From CAMAVH01 sp035714115 (GTDB lineage Bacteria > Pseudomonadota > Alphaproteobacteria > SMXQ01), in the NCBI GenBank assembly GCA_035714115.1, contig DASTMO010000051.1:1-64000 (forward strand): a stretch of 64,000 nt of DNA, given 5' to 3'. Both the position numbers and the translations under genes were made by a program. The notes under the pieces are model-generated. The model worked only from the letters and a program-made list of their open reading frames with translations. It was not told the origin of the DNA and ran no database searches. Shown in pieces: positions 32,328 to 41,151 of the stretch; position 1 is the stretch's first letter, and each line of letters begins with the position of its first letter.

Positions 32328-33656
32328 CTACAGCGCCTCGCCGCGCGATAGCCGCGGCAATTCGCCGACCAAGCCCATGGCGTGCTTCATGAAGAAGCCC
32401 TTCACCGGACCGGCGCGGTTGACGGCGCGGAAGCCGAGCCGGCGCGCCAGCACGAGCGGGCCGATGCTGTTGGAGAACAGCTTGTTGAGGCCATCGGTGA
32501 TGCCGGCCAGCAGCACATTGTCGAAGCGCCGCCAGCGTTCGTAATTGGCCAGCACCTCGCCGAAGCCGATGTCGAGGCCGAGACGCTGCGCATCGACCAG
32601 CACTTCGGCGAGCGCCGCGACATCGCGCAGGCCGAGGTTCAAGCCCTGGCCGGCGATCGGATGGATCGTGTGCGCGGCATCGCCGATCAGCACCAGCCGC
32701 TCGTCGGTGTAGCGTTCGGCGTGCAGCAGCGAGAGCGGATAGGACCAGCGCGGCCCGACGCTCTCGACCTGCCCGAGAAAATCGCCGACACGGCGGCGGA
32801 TCTCGTCGTCGAAATCTGCCTTGTTCAGGCTGAGATAGGTCGGCGCGAGTGTCTCGCGCTCGGTCCAGACCAGCGAGGAGCGATGGCGCCCTTCGGCATC
32901 GTCGGTCATCGGCAGGATGGCGAAGGGGCCGGCCGGCAAGAAGCGCTCATGAGCGATGCCGCCGTGCGGCTCGTCATGCGCGATGGTGCAGACGATGGCG
33001 CTCTGCGGATAGGACCAACGCGTGACCGCGATGCCGCGCGAAGCGCGAAGCGCCGACTCTTTGCCTTCGGCGGCGATCACCAGCGTCGCGTGGACGATGC
33101 GGCCGTCGGCGAGCGTGGCCACCGCGCGCGCCGGCTCGTTGACGACGCTCGCCAGTTCGGCCGGCGCGAGCAACGTGAGATTGGGCAATTCCTTCAGGCG
33201 GGCGGCGAGCGCGGCGCGGATCACGCGGTTCTCGACGATATGGCCGAAGGGCTCGGGCGCTTCGTCTTTCTTGGCGAGCGTCCGCGAGTCGTCTCGTGCG
33301 AGAGCGCGGGAGTCATAGTGCACGAAGGCGAAGCTGTCGTCGTCGCTCACGCGGATATCGCGGATCGGCTCGGCGGCCCCGCCTTTGTAATGAGCTCCCT
33401 GCGCCAGCACATGGTTCCACAGGCCGATGCCCTCGAGGGCGCGGCGCGAGCCGGCGGCGATCGCCGAGACACGGCCGTCGAACGCGGCGTCGAGTTGGCT
33501 TTCGAGCACGGCGCGGTCGAGCGCGATCACCGAGAAGCCGGCCTGGGCGCAAGCGACGGCGGCGGTGAGGCCGACCATGCCGCCGCCGACAATCAGGACA
33601 TCAGCCACAAGGATGTCGGCGGCCAAAGGCGTGGAAGAAGAGGAAGCGGAGCTCAT
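32328..33656 (-). CDS. UbiH/UbiF/VisC/COQ6 family FAD-dependent hydroxylase
   Basis: 442 residues. FAD-binding DVLIVGGGMVGLTAAVACAQ near residue 20, and the second FAD motif LIGDAAHTIHPIAGQGLNLG near 325 define the ubiquinone-ring hydroxylase family. It adds a hydroxyl group to the ubiquinone precursor ring at the membrane. Alphaproteobacteria use UbiL, UbiM, UbiF or UbiH homologues with different positions, so the exact carbon is not assigned. Single gene; the 459-base gap upstream (33657-34115) holds the NtrC/sigma-54 control region of glnK. Confidence 0.92.
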   Translation of the reverse strand: MSSASSSSTPLAADILVADVLIVGGGMVGLTAAVACAQAGFSVIALDRAVLESQLDAAFDGRVSAIAAGSRRALEGIGLWNHVLAQGAHYKGGAAEPIRDIRVSDDDSFAFVHYDSRALARDDSRTLAKKDEAPEPFGHIVENRVIRAALAARLKELPNLTLLAPAELASVVNEPARAVATLADGRIVHATLVIAAEGKESALRASRGIAVTRWSYPQSAIVCTIAHDEPHGGIAHERFLPAGPFAILPMTDDAEGRHRSSLVWTERETLAPTYLSLNKADFDDEIRRRVGDFLGQVESVGPRWSYPLSLLHAERYTDERLVLIGDAAHTIHPIAGQGLNLGLRDVAALAEVLVDAQRLGLDIGFGEVLANYERWRRFDNVLLAGITDGLNKLFSNSIGPLVLARRLGFRAVNRAGPVKGFFMKHAMGLVGELPRLSRGEAL

Positions 33657-33803
33657 GACGGCTACCTAGCACGGATGAAGACATGCGGCTTTAGACAAGC
33701 GCGCGTCGGTTATGGCTGCCAAATTTCATAGGCGCTGCCTTTGTCCATATCGGACGGACCGATTTGGGAACATTCCCTGTCCTATCTGCAACTTATTCAG
33801 AAT

Positions 33804-33821
33804 AATCCCTTTTTTGGGATT
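33804..33821. other. Small inverted repeat in the ubiH-glnK gap
   Basis: AATCCC-TTTTTT-GGGATT, a 6-bp stem with a 6-base loop in a strongly AT-rich part of the gap. It might be a protein site or the end of a short transcript; no further support. Confidence 0.35.
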
Positions 33822-33850
33822 TGCTGAAAAACTATGCAGTTTTGAAAAAC

Positions 33851-33867
33851 TGCGCGCTATTGGTGCA
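33851..33867 (+). promoter_or_regulatory. Candidate NtrC binding site for glnK-amtB
   Basis: TGCGCGCTATTGGTGCA matches 14 of 17 positions of the palindromic NtrC consensus TGCACCAwwwTGGTGCA. A second GGTGCA half site lies 19 bases on (33881-33886). Both lie about 120 bases upstream of the sigma-54-like promoter, the usual enhancer distance. Confidence 0.6.
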
Positions 33868-33962
33868 TTCGGCTATTTGCGGTGCATGGCAGCAAATTCT
33901 GCTTATGTCTCAAGGTCTTGATTCCGTTGGCTGGAATCGACTTTTCGCGGTCCCCGTTCCAG

Positions 33963-33978
33963 CGGCACGAAAGTTGAA
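33963..33978 (+). promoter_or_regulatory. Candidate sigma-54 promoter of glnK-amtB
   Basis: CGGCACGAAAGTTGAA against the consensus TGGCACGnnnnTTGCA: the -24 GG and the spacing are exact, while the -12 element reads GA instead of GC. The predicted start of transcription is near 33989, giving a leader of about 127 bases. Confidence 0.5.
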
Positions 33979-33992
33979 AAGGTAAGGCGCGT

Positions 33993-34017
33993 GACGCCGT
34001 CTGCAACGGACGGCGTC
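33993..34017 (+). other. Hairpin in the glnK leader
   Basis: GACGCCGTC (33993-34001) pairs perfectly with GACGGCGTC (34009-34017), loop of seven. No T run follows, so it is more likely a 5'-end stabilising or regulatory hairpin than a terminator. Confidence 0.5.
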
Positions 34018-34115
34018 AACAGACCAGCCGTCTTTCGCGCCGCCCGGAGCCGCCAGGCCCGCCGACGCAGAGGATGAAAGGGCGGCGGTTCGTCACTTTG
34101 GAAGGGGACCTCCAA

Positions 34116-34454
34116 ATGAAACTCGTTATGGCCATCATTAAGCCGTTCATGCTCGACCCGGTCCGTGAAGCGCTCACGGAACTGGGCATCCAGGGCATGA
34201 CGGTCACGGAAGTAAAGGGCTTCGGCCGCCAGAAGGGACACACGGAAATCTATCGCGGCGCGGAATACGCGATCGACTTCCTGCCCAAGACCAAGCTCGA
34301 AGTTGCGGTGTCCGACGATGTCGCCGAGCGCGTCGTCGAGACCATCCAGAAGGCTGCCCACACCGACAAGATCGGCGACGGCAAGATCTTCGTGATCGAC
34401 CTGCTGCAGGCCGTTCGCATCCGCACGGGCGAAACCAACGCCGATGCACTTTAA
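34116..34454 (+). CDS. glnK: PII nitrogen regulatory protein GlnK
   Basis: 112 residues, the exact PII length. MKLVMAIIKPFMLDPVREAL begins the fold, the T loop shows EIYRGAEY with uridylylation site Tyr51, and the C-terminal GDGKIFVIDL binds ATP/2-oxoglutarate. It senses energy and nitrogen status and plugs the AmtB channel when nitrogen is ample. AAGGGG precedes the ATG at 34116 by eight bases; the ORF extending upstream is not used. amtB follows after 13 bases; NtrC and sigma-54 sites upstream point to induction on nitrogen limitation. Confidence 0.96.
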   Translation: MKLVMAIIKPFMLDPVREALTELGIQGMTVTEVKGFGRQKGHTEIYRGAEYAIDFLPKTKLEVAVSDDVAERVVETIQKAAHTDKIGDGKIFVIDLLQAVRIRTGETNADAL

Positions 34455-34467
34455 GGAGAAGACCACA

Positions 34468-35931
34468 ATGTTTCGTCTGAAAACTCTCGCGGGCCTCGGC
34501 GCTATGGCGCTGGGCATGACCGCGTCCGTCAGCGCGTTCGCGCAGGAAGCGGCGGAAGCCGCCGCGGCGCCCGTCTTCAACAACGGCGACACCGCCTGGA
34601 TGATGACCTCGGCGCTGCTCGTCCTGATGATGAGCATCCCGGGCCTGGCGCTGTTCTACGGCGGCATGGTCCGCTCCAAGAACATGCTCTCGGTGCTGAT
34701 GCAGGTGTTCTACACGGTCTGCATCGCCGGCGTGATCTGGGTCGTCTACGGCTACAGCCTCGCCTTCACCGGCGGCAACGACTTCATCGGCGGCTTCTCG
34801 AAGGCCTTCCTGTCGGGCATCGACACCTCCTCGGCGGCGGCGACCTTCACGGTCGGCGTCTCCATTCCGGAGTATGTCTACATCGCCTTCCAGATGACCT
34901 TCGCGATGATCACCCCGGCGCTGATCATCGGCGCCTTCGCCGAGCGCGTGAAGTTCTCGGCCATCGTGCTGTTCATCCCGCTGTGGCTGACCTTCATCTA
35001 CTTCCCGATGGCCCACATGGTTTGGTACTGGGCCGGCCCGGACGCGATCGACACGGCCGCCAAGGCCGTCGCCGCCGCGACCGATGAAGCGGCCAAGACC
35101 GCGGCGACCGCCGCCCTCGACGAAGTGATGGCCGACGCCGGCTTCCTCTTCAAGATGGGCGCCATCGACTTCGCCGGCGGCACCGTCGTGCACATCAACG
35201 CCGGCATCGCCGGTCTGGTGGGCGCGCTCATCATCGGCAAGCGCACCGGCTTCGGCAAAGAGCCGATGTCGCCGCACTCGCTGACCATGACCATGATCGG
35301 CGCCTCCCTGCTGTGGGTGGGCTGGTTCGGCTTCAACGCCGGCTCCAACCTCGAAGCGACTGGCCTCGCCGCCCTGGCGATGGTCAACACCTTCGTCGCC
35401 ACCTGCGCCGCCGCTCTCGGCTGGATGATCATCGAATGGCTCGCCAAAGGTAAGCCCAGCCTGCTCGGCATCGTCTCCGGCGCCATCGCCGGTCTCGTCG
35501 CCGTGACCCCGGCTTGCGGCTTCATCGGCCCGATGGGTTCGGTGGTCCTCGGCTTCATCGCCGGCATCGTCTGCTTCATCTTCTGCTCGGCGGTGAAGAA
35601 CGCTCTCGGCTACGACGACTCGCTCGACGTCTTCGGCGTCCACGCGATCGGCGGCATCCTCGGCGCCATCGCCACCGGCATCTTGGTCAACCCGGACCTC
35701 GGCGGCGGCGGCGTGTACGACTATGTCGCCGGCGAAGTCGGCGCCTACGATCTGTCGGCTCAGGTGATGAGCCAGATCAAGGCCGTGCTCGTGACCATCG
35801 TCTGGTCGGGTGTCGGTTCGGCGATCCTCTACAAGGTCGTCGACATCCTGATCGGCTTGCGCGTCCCGCCCGAGCAGGAGCGCGAAGGCCTCGACGTGGT
35901 CTCCCACGGCGAACGCGCCTACCACATGTAA
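34468..35931 (+). CDS. amtB: Ammonium transporter AmtB
   Basis: 487 residues, inner membrane. A cleavable signal peptide ends near SAFA-QEA, followed by eleven helices. Conserved ammonium-channel motifs are NNGDTAWMMTSALLVLMM, MTFAMITPALIIGAFAER, the pore histidine in VHINAGIAGLVGA and GVHAIGGILGAIATG with the twin histidine. An unusual alanine-rich insert of about 35 residues (AKAVAAATDEAAKTAA region, near 195-225) lies in a periplasmic loop. AAGGAG lies nine bases before the ATG at 34468. Cotranscribed with glnK. Confidence 0.96.
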   Translation: MFRLKTLAGLGAMALGMTASVSAFAQEAAEAAAAPVFNNGDTAWMMTSALLVLMMSIPGLALFYGGMVRSKNMLSVLMQVFYTVCIAGVIWVVYGYSLAFTGGNDFIGGFSKAFLSGIDTSSAAATFTVGVSIPEYVYIAFQMTFAMITPALIIGAFAERVKFSAIVLFIPLWLTFIYFPMAHMVWYWAGPDAIDTAAKAVAAATDEAAKTAATAALDEVMADAGFLFKMGAIDFAGGTVVHINAGIAGLVGALIIGKRTGFGKEPMSPHSLTMTMIGASLLWVGWFGFNAGSNLEATGLAALAMVNTFVATCAAALGWMIIEWLAKGKPSLLGIVSGAIAGLVAVTPACGFIGPMGSVVLGFIAGIVCFIFCSAVKNALGYDDSLDVFGVHAIGGILGAIATGILVNPDLGGGGVYDYVAGEVGAYDLSAQVMSQIKAVLVTIVWSGVGSAILYKVVDILIGLRVPPEQEREGLDVVSHGERAYHM

Positions 35932-35995
35932 GCGGCGTTTCCTCCGCCTCCGGCTCACGCCGGGGGCGGACGGAGAGCCGGCCTCTTCCAAAAAA

Positions 35996-36033
35996 ACTGC
36001 CCGGATGGTTCATCGCCATCCGGGCATTTTTAT
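35996..36033 (+). terminator. Rho-independent terminator after amtB
   Basis: TGCCCGGATGG (35998-36008) pairs with CCATCCGGGCA (36016-36026), followed by TTTTTAT and preceded by six A, so it may also serve the convergent minus-strand gene. Confidence 0.9.
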
Positions 36034-36053
36034 TGGCCGATACCGAGGAGAGA

Positions 36054-36332
36054 TTAAGGACCCTTGTCCTCGGCCAAGCTGGAGCCGTCGCGGCGCGTCG
36101 TCGACGGCACTTCCTTGGTGTAGACATAGCCCGGCTGATAGACGACGGTCGCCGGCGGATTGGTGACGACCACCGGAGCGGGCGCGACCACGGTCGGCGC
36201 CGGAGCCACGACCACGGGCGCCGGATTGACGACGACCGGATTGGGATTCTGCACGATCACATTCTGCGCCAGGGCAGAGCCGGCGAAACCAAAGGTCGCG
36301 AGAGCGACGGCGCACACCAAACGTTTCGACAT
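36054..36332 (-). CDS. Small exported protein with a Pro/Val repeat
   Basis: 92 residues: signal peptide ending at SALA-QN, then repeats of the type NPAPVVV/APAPTVV (about residues 30-65) and a short polar tail. No known domain; proline-valine repeats of this kind often form extended spacer structures in the periplasm. AAAGGA precedes the ATG. A perfect EcfG-type promoter (36410-36385) lies upstream, so it may be a stress-induced envelope protein. Confidence 0.75.
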   Translation of the reverse strand: MSKRLVCAVALATFGFAGSALAQNVIVQNPNPVVVNPAPVVVAPAPTVVAPAPVVVTNPPATVVYQPGYVYTKEVPSTTRRDGSSLAEDKGP

Positions 36333-36384
36333 GATGGTCCTTTCCGCTTCGCTTCAGCGAAGCCCTTCTTGTTGACGTGATGAA

Positions 36385-36410
36385 AACGCAGACCCGCGCC
36401 GGCAGGTTCC
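36385..36410 (-). promoter_or_regulatory. Perfect EcfG-type promoter motif before the Pro/Val-repeat protein
   Basis: Read on the minus strand: GGAAC (36410-36406), 17 bases, CGTT (36388-36385). The leader to the ATG at 36332 would be about 45 bases. Confidence 0.6.
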
Positions 36411-36492
36411 GGCGTCTGCGTTCCGTCCCAATTATGATTCAGCCGAGTTCCCCGGCTTGTGAGCCGTCATAGGCGCGCTTAGGATCGCGGCC

Positions 36493-37707
36493 ATGCTCAA
36501 CTCCCGCCTCGACGATCTGCCCGGCTATCCGTTCGCGCGGCTACGCAAGCTGCTCGACAAGGTGAAGCCGGCCGCGAATGTCGCGCCCACGATCATGTCG
36601 ATCGGCGAGCCGCAGCATCAACCGCCGGCCTTCGTGGCCGAGGTGCTGGCGAAAAGCGCCGAGGGCTGGGGCAAATATCCGCTGCTGCGCGGCACGCCGG
36701 AGTTTCGCCGCGCCGTCGAGGGCTGGCTGACCCGCCGCTTCGCTTTGCCGCAAGGCTTCATTGCGGCCGACGAGAACGTGCTGCCGGTCGCCGGCACGCG
36801 CGAGGCGATCTATATGTTCGCATCCGTCGCCATTCAACGAGACGGCGATACCAAGCCGCTCGTGCTGGTGCCGAATCCGCTCTATCACGTCTATGCCGGC
36901 GCGGCGATGATGGCGGGCGCCGAACCATTGTTCGTGCCGGCGACGGCAGCCAGCGGCTTTCTGCCCGATTACTTGTCGCTGGCGGACGATGTCTGGGCGC
37001 GCACCAAGCTGGTCTATCTCTGCGCCCCGGCCAATCCGCAAGGCGCGCTGGCCTCGCGCGATTACCTGACCGCGCTGCTGCGCAAGGTCGTGGCGCATGA
37101 CGCGATCCTCGCCGTCGACGAATGCTATTCGGAAATCTATGACGCGGAGAAACCCGTCGGCGCGCTCGAGGCCTGCGCCGGGCTGGGAACCGAGGCCGCC
37201 GACGCGCTCGACCATCTCGTCGTGTTCAATTCGCTGTCCAAGCGCTCCAGCAGCCCCGGCCTGCGCTCCGGCTTCATCGCCGGCGGGCGGCCGTTGATCG
37301 CCGCCTTCGCCAAACTGCGCGACTACGCCTCCAGCGCCACGCCCTTGCCGATCATCGCGGCGGCGAGCGAACTGTGGCGCGACGAGGCCCATGTGACGGA
37401 CAACCGGGCGCGCTATCGCGCCAAATTCGATCTGGCGCAGGCCGCGCTCGGGCCGCGATTCGGCGCCGTTCGGCCGGCCGGGGGATTCTTTTTATGGCTC
37501 AATACCGCCAAAGCCGGCCTCGGGGATGGCGAGGTGGCGGCCAAACGGCTGTGGCAGCGCGCCGCCATCCGCACACTGCCGGGCGCCTTTCTCTGCCCCG
37601 AAACTGACATCGCGCCGGGTATGGATTATCTGCGCGTCGCCCTTGTGCATGACGAGACGCTCCTCGCCGAGATCTTGCCGCGTTTCAGCGCCGCGCTGGC
37701 CGATTAG
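36493..37707 (+). CDS. dapC: Class I/II aminotransferase, succinyldiaminopimelate transaminase-like
   Basis: 404 residues, PLP dependent, cytosolic. LLRGTPEFRRAVEGWL, the CAPANPQGALASRDYL segment, DECYSEIYD with the PLP aspartate, and the Schiff-base lysine Lys250 in NSLSKRSSSPGLRSG are typical of the group that includes DapC, which transaminates N-succinyl-2-amino-6-ketopimelate in lysine/murein synthesis. AGGA lies eight bases before the ATG. Neighbouring ftsK does not refine the assignment, so the symbol is probable rather than certain. Confidence 0.8.
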   Translation: MLNSRLDDLPGYPFARLRKLLDKVKPAANVAPTIMSIGEPQHQPPAFVAEVLAKSAEGWGKYPLLRGTPEFRRAVEGWLTRRFALPQGFIAADENVLPVAGTREAIYMFASVAIQRDGDTKPLVLVPNPLYHVYAGAAMMAGAEPLFVPATAASGFLPDYLSLADDVWARTKLVYLCAPANPQGALASRDYLTALLRKVVAHDAILAVDECYSEIYDAEKPVGALEACAGLGTEAADALDHLVVFNSLSKRSSSPGLRSGFIAGGRPLIAAFAKLRDYASSATPLPIIAAASELWRDEAHVTDNRARYRAKFDLAQAALGPRFGAVRPAGGFFLWLNTAKAGLGDGEVAAKRLWQRAAIRTLPGAFLCPETDIAPGMDYLRVALVHDETLLAEILPRFSAALAD

Positions 37708-37774
37708 GCCGGCTCGCGCTTGCTTCCTCGGAAACGTGGTTGCGCGATTCGTCTTGGCGTAGAATAAGAACGCC

Positions 37775-40246
37775 ATGGCACGCTCCTCCGCCGATACGGG
37801 CAAGTCCCCGTTCCTGCCGCCCGAGGCGAGCGCTTTTCTGCGCCGCCGCCTGACCGAAGGTCTCGGCGCGCTCTTGATGCTGCTCGGCGTCGGCCTGCTG
37901 CTCGCCCTGTTCAGCCACGATCCCAAGGATCCCTCGGGCAATGTCGCGACCGCGCCCGGCGCGGCGATCAGCAACTGGCTCGGCGCGCCCGGCGCCTGGA
38001 GCTCGGACTTCCTGCTGCAGAACTTCGGCATTTCCGGCGCGATCATCGCGCTCACGTTCATCGGCTGGGGCTGGCGCACCATCATTCATCGCGGCATCGC
38101 GCCGATCTGGCTGCGCGTGCTGCTGCTGATCGTCTCGATTCTGCTGATCGGCGCCGCCTGCGACGGCCTCGACCGCATCGAAGTGGCGGCCAGCGGCGGC
38201 GGCTGGCGGCTCGGCGGCTGGGTCGGCGCTTCGGTTTTCTCCAGCCTCTACGCCCTCAGCAACCTGCTGGGCGTCGCCGACGTCGGCGCGGCCGTGCTCG
38301 CCGCCATCGCCGGCGTGATCGGCGTGATTTCGCTGATCGGCGCCAGCGGCTTCTCCTGGTCGGAATGGCGCAAGGCCGGCGGCGCCACCGCCTCCGCGCT
38401 CGGCACCGGCGCGCGCGGCGGCATCGAAGGCGCGACCATCGCGGCGCGCACCACCAACGATCTCATCGCCCGCGCCAAACGCCGCTTCGGTAAGCGCCCG
38501 CGCGTCGAGCCGCGCTTCGCCGGCGAACTGCCCGAAGATGACCCCGATGAAGAGCCGCTGATCGCGCTGCCCGAGCCGGACGACGAGGACGACGATCCGG
38601 AGATCGACGAGCGCCCGGTCAAGAAAGCCGCCGCCAAGAAACCGCGCGAAGAGCCGCTGATCGAAGCGCCGGTCAAAAAGGCCGCGCCGGGCAAGCGCGC
38701 CGGATCGCGCCAGGCCACCCTCGATCTCGTCGCCGAAGGCGAATATCAGCTGCCGCCGCTCGATCTGTTGAAGATGCCGCCGGAGAGCAAGGGCGATCCG
38801 TCGATCAACAAGGACTCGCTCGAGCAGAACGCCAAGATGCTGAAATCCGTGCTCGAGGATTTCGGCGTGAAGGGCGAAATCCTCAAAGTGCGCCCCGGCC
38901 CCGTCGTCACGCTGTACGAGCTCGAGCCGGCCCCCGGCATCAAAGCCTCGCGCGTCATCGGCCTGGCCGACGACATCGCCCGCAACATGAGCGCGGTGTC
39001 CGCGCGCATCGCCGTCGTGCCGGGCCGCAACGTGATCGGCATCGAACTGCCGAATGCAACCAGAGAGACGGTCTACCTGCGCGAGCTGCTCTCGACCGCC
39101 GAATATGAAAGCACCGCTTCGAAGCTGACGCTGGTGCTCGGCAAGGACATCGGCGGCGCGCCGATCATGGCCGCCCTCGACCGCATGCCGCACCTGCTGA
39201 TCGCCGGCACCACCGGCTCGGGCAAGTCGGTCGCCATCAACACGATGATCCTGTCGCTGCTCTACCGGCTGCCGCCGGACGAGTGCCGCTTCATCATGAT
39301 CGATCCGAAGATGCTGGAACTGTCGGTTTATGACGGCATCCCGCATCTGCTCGCGCCCGTCGTCACCGAGCCGGGCAAGGCCGTCGTCGCCCTGCGCTGG
39401 ACGGTGAAGGAAATGGAGAACCGCTACCGCGCCATGTCGCAGCTCGGCGTGCGCAACATCGCCGGCTACAACCAGCGCCTCGGCGAAGCCGCCAAACGCG
39501 GCGAGAATCTGATGCGCACGGTGCAGACCGGCTTCGAGAAGGAAACCGGCAAGCCGATCTTCGAAGAGCAGCCGCTCGATTTGAAGCCGCTGCCTTACAT
39601 CGTCGTCGTCGTCGACGAGATGGCCGATCTCATGCTGGTCGCCGGCAAGGACGTCGAATCCTCGGTGCAGCGCCTGTCGCAAATGGCGCGCGCCGCCGGC
39701 ATTCACTTGATGATGGCGACGCAACGCCCGTCGGTCGACGTCATCACCGGCACGATCAAAGCCAACTTCCCGACGCGCTGCAGCTTCCAGGTCACCTCGA
39801 AGATCGACAGCCGTACCATCCTTGGCGAATCGGGCGCCGAACAGCTGCTCGGCCAGGGCGACATGCTCTATATGGCGGGCGGCGGCCGCATCTCGCGCGT
39901 CCATGGTCCCTTCGTCTCCGACGAGGAAGTGAACAAGGTCATCAAGGCGCTGAAGGATCAGGGCGTGCCGGAATATGTCGAGGCCGTCACCGAAGAGGAC
40001 GAAGGCGGCGCACTGCCCGGCATGGGCGGCGGCGAAGGCTCGGGCGACGATCTTTACGACCAGGCGGTCGCGCTGGTTTGCCGCGAGCGCAAGGCTTCGA
40101 CCAGCTTCGTGCAGCGCCATCTGCAGATCGGCTACAACCGCGCCGCGCGCATCATCGAGCGCATGGAAGCCGAAGGCGTCGTGAGTTCGGCCAACCATGT
40201 CGGCAAGCGCGAAGTGCTGGCGCGAAATATCGAAGAACGCTCTTAG
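37775..40246 (+). CDS. ftsK: DNA translocase FtsK
   Basis: 823 residues. Four transmembrane helices (about 28-190), an acidic then Lys/Ala/Pro-rich linker (about 240-310), alpha and beta motor domains with Walker A GTTGSGKSVAI (near 481) and Walker B VVVVDEMADLM, and a C-terminal gamma winged-helix domain (about 760-815) with RHLQIGYNRAARIIERME that reads KOPS sites. It links division septum and chromosome segregation at dif. Length and layout are ordinary for alphaproteobacteria. The next gene, lolA, starts 80 bases later. Confidence 0.97.
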   Translation: MARSSADTGKSPFLPPEASAFLRRRLTEGLGALLMLLGVGLLLALFSHDPKDPSGNVATAPGAAISNWLGAPGAWSSDFLLQNFGISGAIIALTFIGWGWRTIIHRGIAPIWLRVLLLIVSILLIGAACDGLDRIEVAASGGGWRLGGWVGASVFSSLYALSNLLGVADVGAAVLAAIAGVIGVISLIGASGFSWSEWRKAGGATASALGTGARGGIEGATIAARTTNDLIARAKRRFGKRPRVEPRFAGELPEDDPDEEPLIALPEPDDEDDDPEIDERPVKKAAAKKPREEPLIEAPVKKAAPGKRAGSRQATLDLVAEGEYQLPPLDLLKMPPESKGDPSINKDSLEQNAKMLKSVLEDFGVKGEILKVRPGPVVTLYELEPAPGIKASRVIGLADDIARNMSAVSARIAVVPGRNVIGIELPNATRETVYLRELLSTAEYESTASKLTLVLGKDIGGAPIMAALDRMPHLLIAGTTGSGKSVAINTMILSLLYRLPPDECRFIMIDPKMLELSVYDGIPHLLAPVVTEPGKAVVALRWTVKEMENRYRAMSQLGVRNIAGYNQRLGEAAKRGENLMRTVQTGFEKETGKPIFEEQPLDLKPLPYIVVVVDEMADLMLVAGKDVESSVQRLSQMARAAGIHLMMATQRPSVDVITGTIKANFPTRCSFQVTSKIDSRTILGESGAEQLLGQGDMLYMAGGGRISRVHGPFVSDEEVNKVIKALKDQGVPEYVEAVTEEDEGGALPGMGGGEGSGDDLYDQAVALVCRERKASTSFVQRHLQIGYNRAARIIERMEAEGVVSSANHVGKREVLARNIEERS

Positions 40247-40254
40247 GGCGGGTC

Positions 40255-40279
40255 GGAACGCCAAGCGCCCGCTGGCGTT
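40255..40279 (+). promoter_or_regulatory. Ambiguous element: EcfG-type promoter motif overlapping a hairpin after ftsK
   Basis: GGAAC, 16 bases, CGTT is an exact stress-promoter match 47 bases before the lolA start. The same bases form an inverted repeat (AACGCCA with TGGCGTT, then TTATTCC) that could be the ftsK terminator. The sequence alone cannot separate the two readings. Confidence 0.35.
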
Positions 40280-40326
40280 TATTCCTAGACCCTTGCGGAT
40301 CCCCGCATTTCCGCCATCTTTACACG

Positions 40327-41007
40327 ATGAAATCCTCCGCCATGACCGCCCGTTCGACCATGACCCGCCGCGCCCTGCTCACCGCGCTTCTGGCGAGCGC
40401 CGCCGTGCTGGCGCTCCCCAAACTGCCGGCCTTAGCCGCCAAGGCCGTGCCGGCGAAGCTGACCGACGCGCAGAAGGCCGATCTGGCGCGCGTCGAGGCC
40501 TACCTCAACAGCATTCGCACGCTGAAGTCCGACTTCATGCAGGTGGCGCAGAACGGCGCGACCAACCAGGGCAGCGTCGCCATCCAGCGCCCCGGCAAGA
40601 TGCGCATCGAATATGCACCGCCGTCGCCGCATCTCATCGTCACCAGCGGCAGCTTCCTCGTTTATGTCGAGAAAGACCTGAAGCAATCGAGCTATTTGCC
40701 GCTCGATTCGAGCTTGGCCGGCTTCCTGGTGCGCGAGCAGATCAAGCTGTCGGGCGATGTCACCGTCACCGGCTTCGAGAAGGACAAGGGCGCGATCCGC
40801 GTCTCGCTCGCGCAAAGCGACGAACGCGAGAACGGCCAGCTCACCCTGGTCTTTAGCGATGCGCCGTTGCAATTGCGCCAGTGGAGCGTGATCGACGGCC
40901 AGGGCCAGACCACGCGCATCAGCCTGATGGATCCGCAGTTCGGCGTGCCGGTGGATCCGAAGCTGTTCGGCTGGGACCGACCGAAGGATTGGCGCGAACA
41001 AAACTGA
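40327..41007 (+). CDS. lolA: Outer membrane lipoprotein carrier protein LolA
   Basis: 226 residues, periplasmic. A twin-arginine-like start (MTRRALLTALLASAAVLAL) and signal peptide ending near ALAA precede the half-barrel. LNSIRTLKSDFMQVAQNG and IQRPGKMRIEYAPPSPHLIV are the family signatures. It ferries lipoproteins from LolCDE to the outer membrane. The start at 40327 is taken; an ATG at 40342 would also leave a complete signal peptide. Its place after ftsK is common in alphaproteobacteria. Confidence 0.92.
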   Translation: MKSSAMTARSTMTRRALLTALLASAAVLALPKLPALAAKAVPAKLTDAQKADLARVEAYLNSIRTLKSDFMQVAQNGATNQGSVAIQRPGKMRIEYAPPSPHLIVTSGSFLVYVEKDLKQSSYLPLDSSLAGFLVREQIKLSGDVTVTGFEKDKGAIRVSLAQSDERENGQLTLVFSDAPLQLRQWSVIDGQGQTTRISLMDPQFGVPVDPKLFGWDRPKDWREQN

Positions 41008-41151
41008 GCCGCGCCGGCTGTCTTTTGCCGATCACAAAATCCGGCGCAAGGTTAGTGCTGAGATAAAGCCAAATACTATCAATAACTTAAGATTAGCGGG
41101 CAGCGTCGCGCGGTCTCTTGATTGGGGCGCGAAACGTCTTATCTAAGACTC

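Noticed and set aside
33887..33902. TGGCAG...TCTGC near 33887 as a sigma-54 promoter
   Set aside because: The GG to GC distance is one base too long, a spacing sigma-54 does not tolerate; the element at 33963 fits better.
34204..35991. Minus-strand 595-codon frame opposite glnK-amtB
   Set aside because: Asp/His/Glu/Arg-rich shadow of a hydrophobic membrane protein gene; no start signal.
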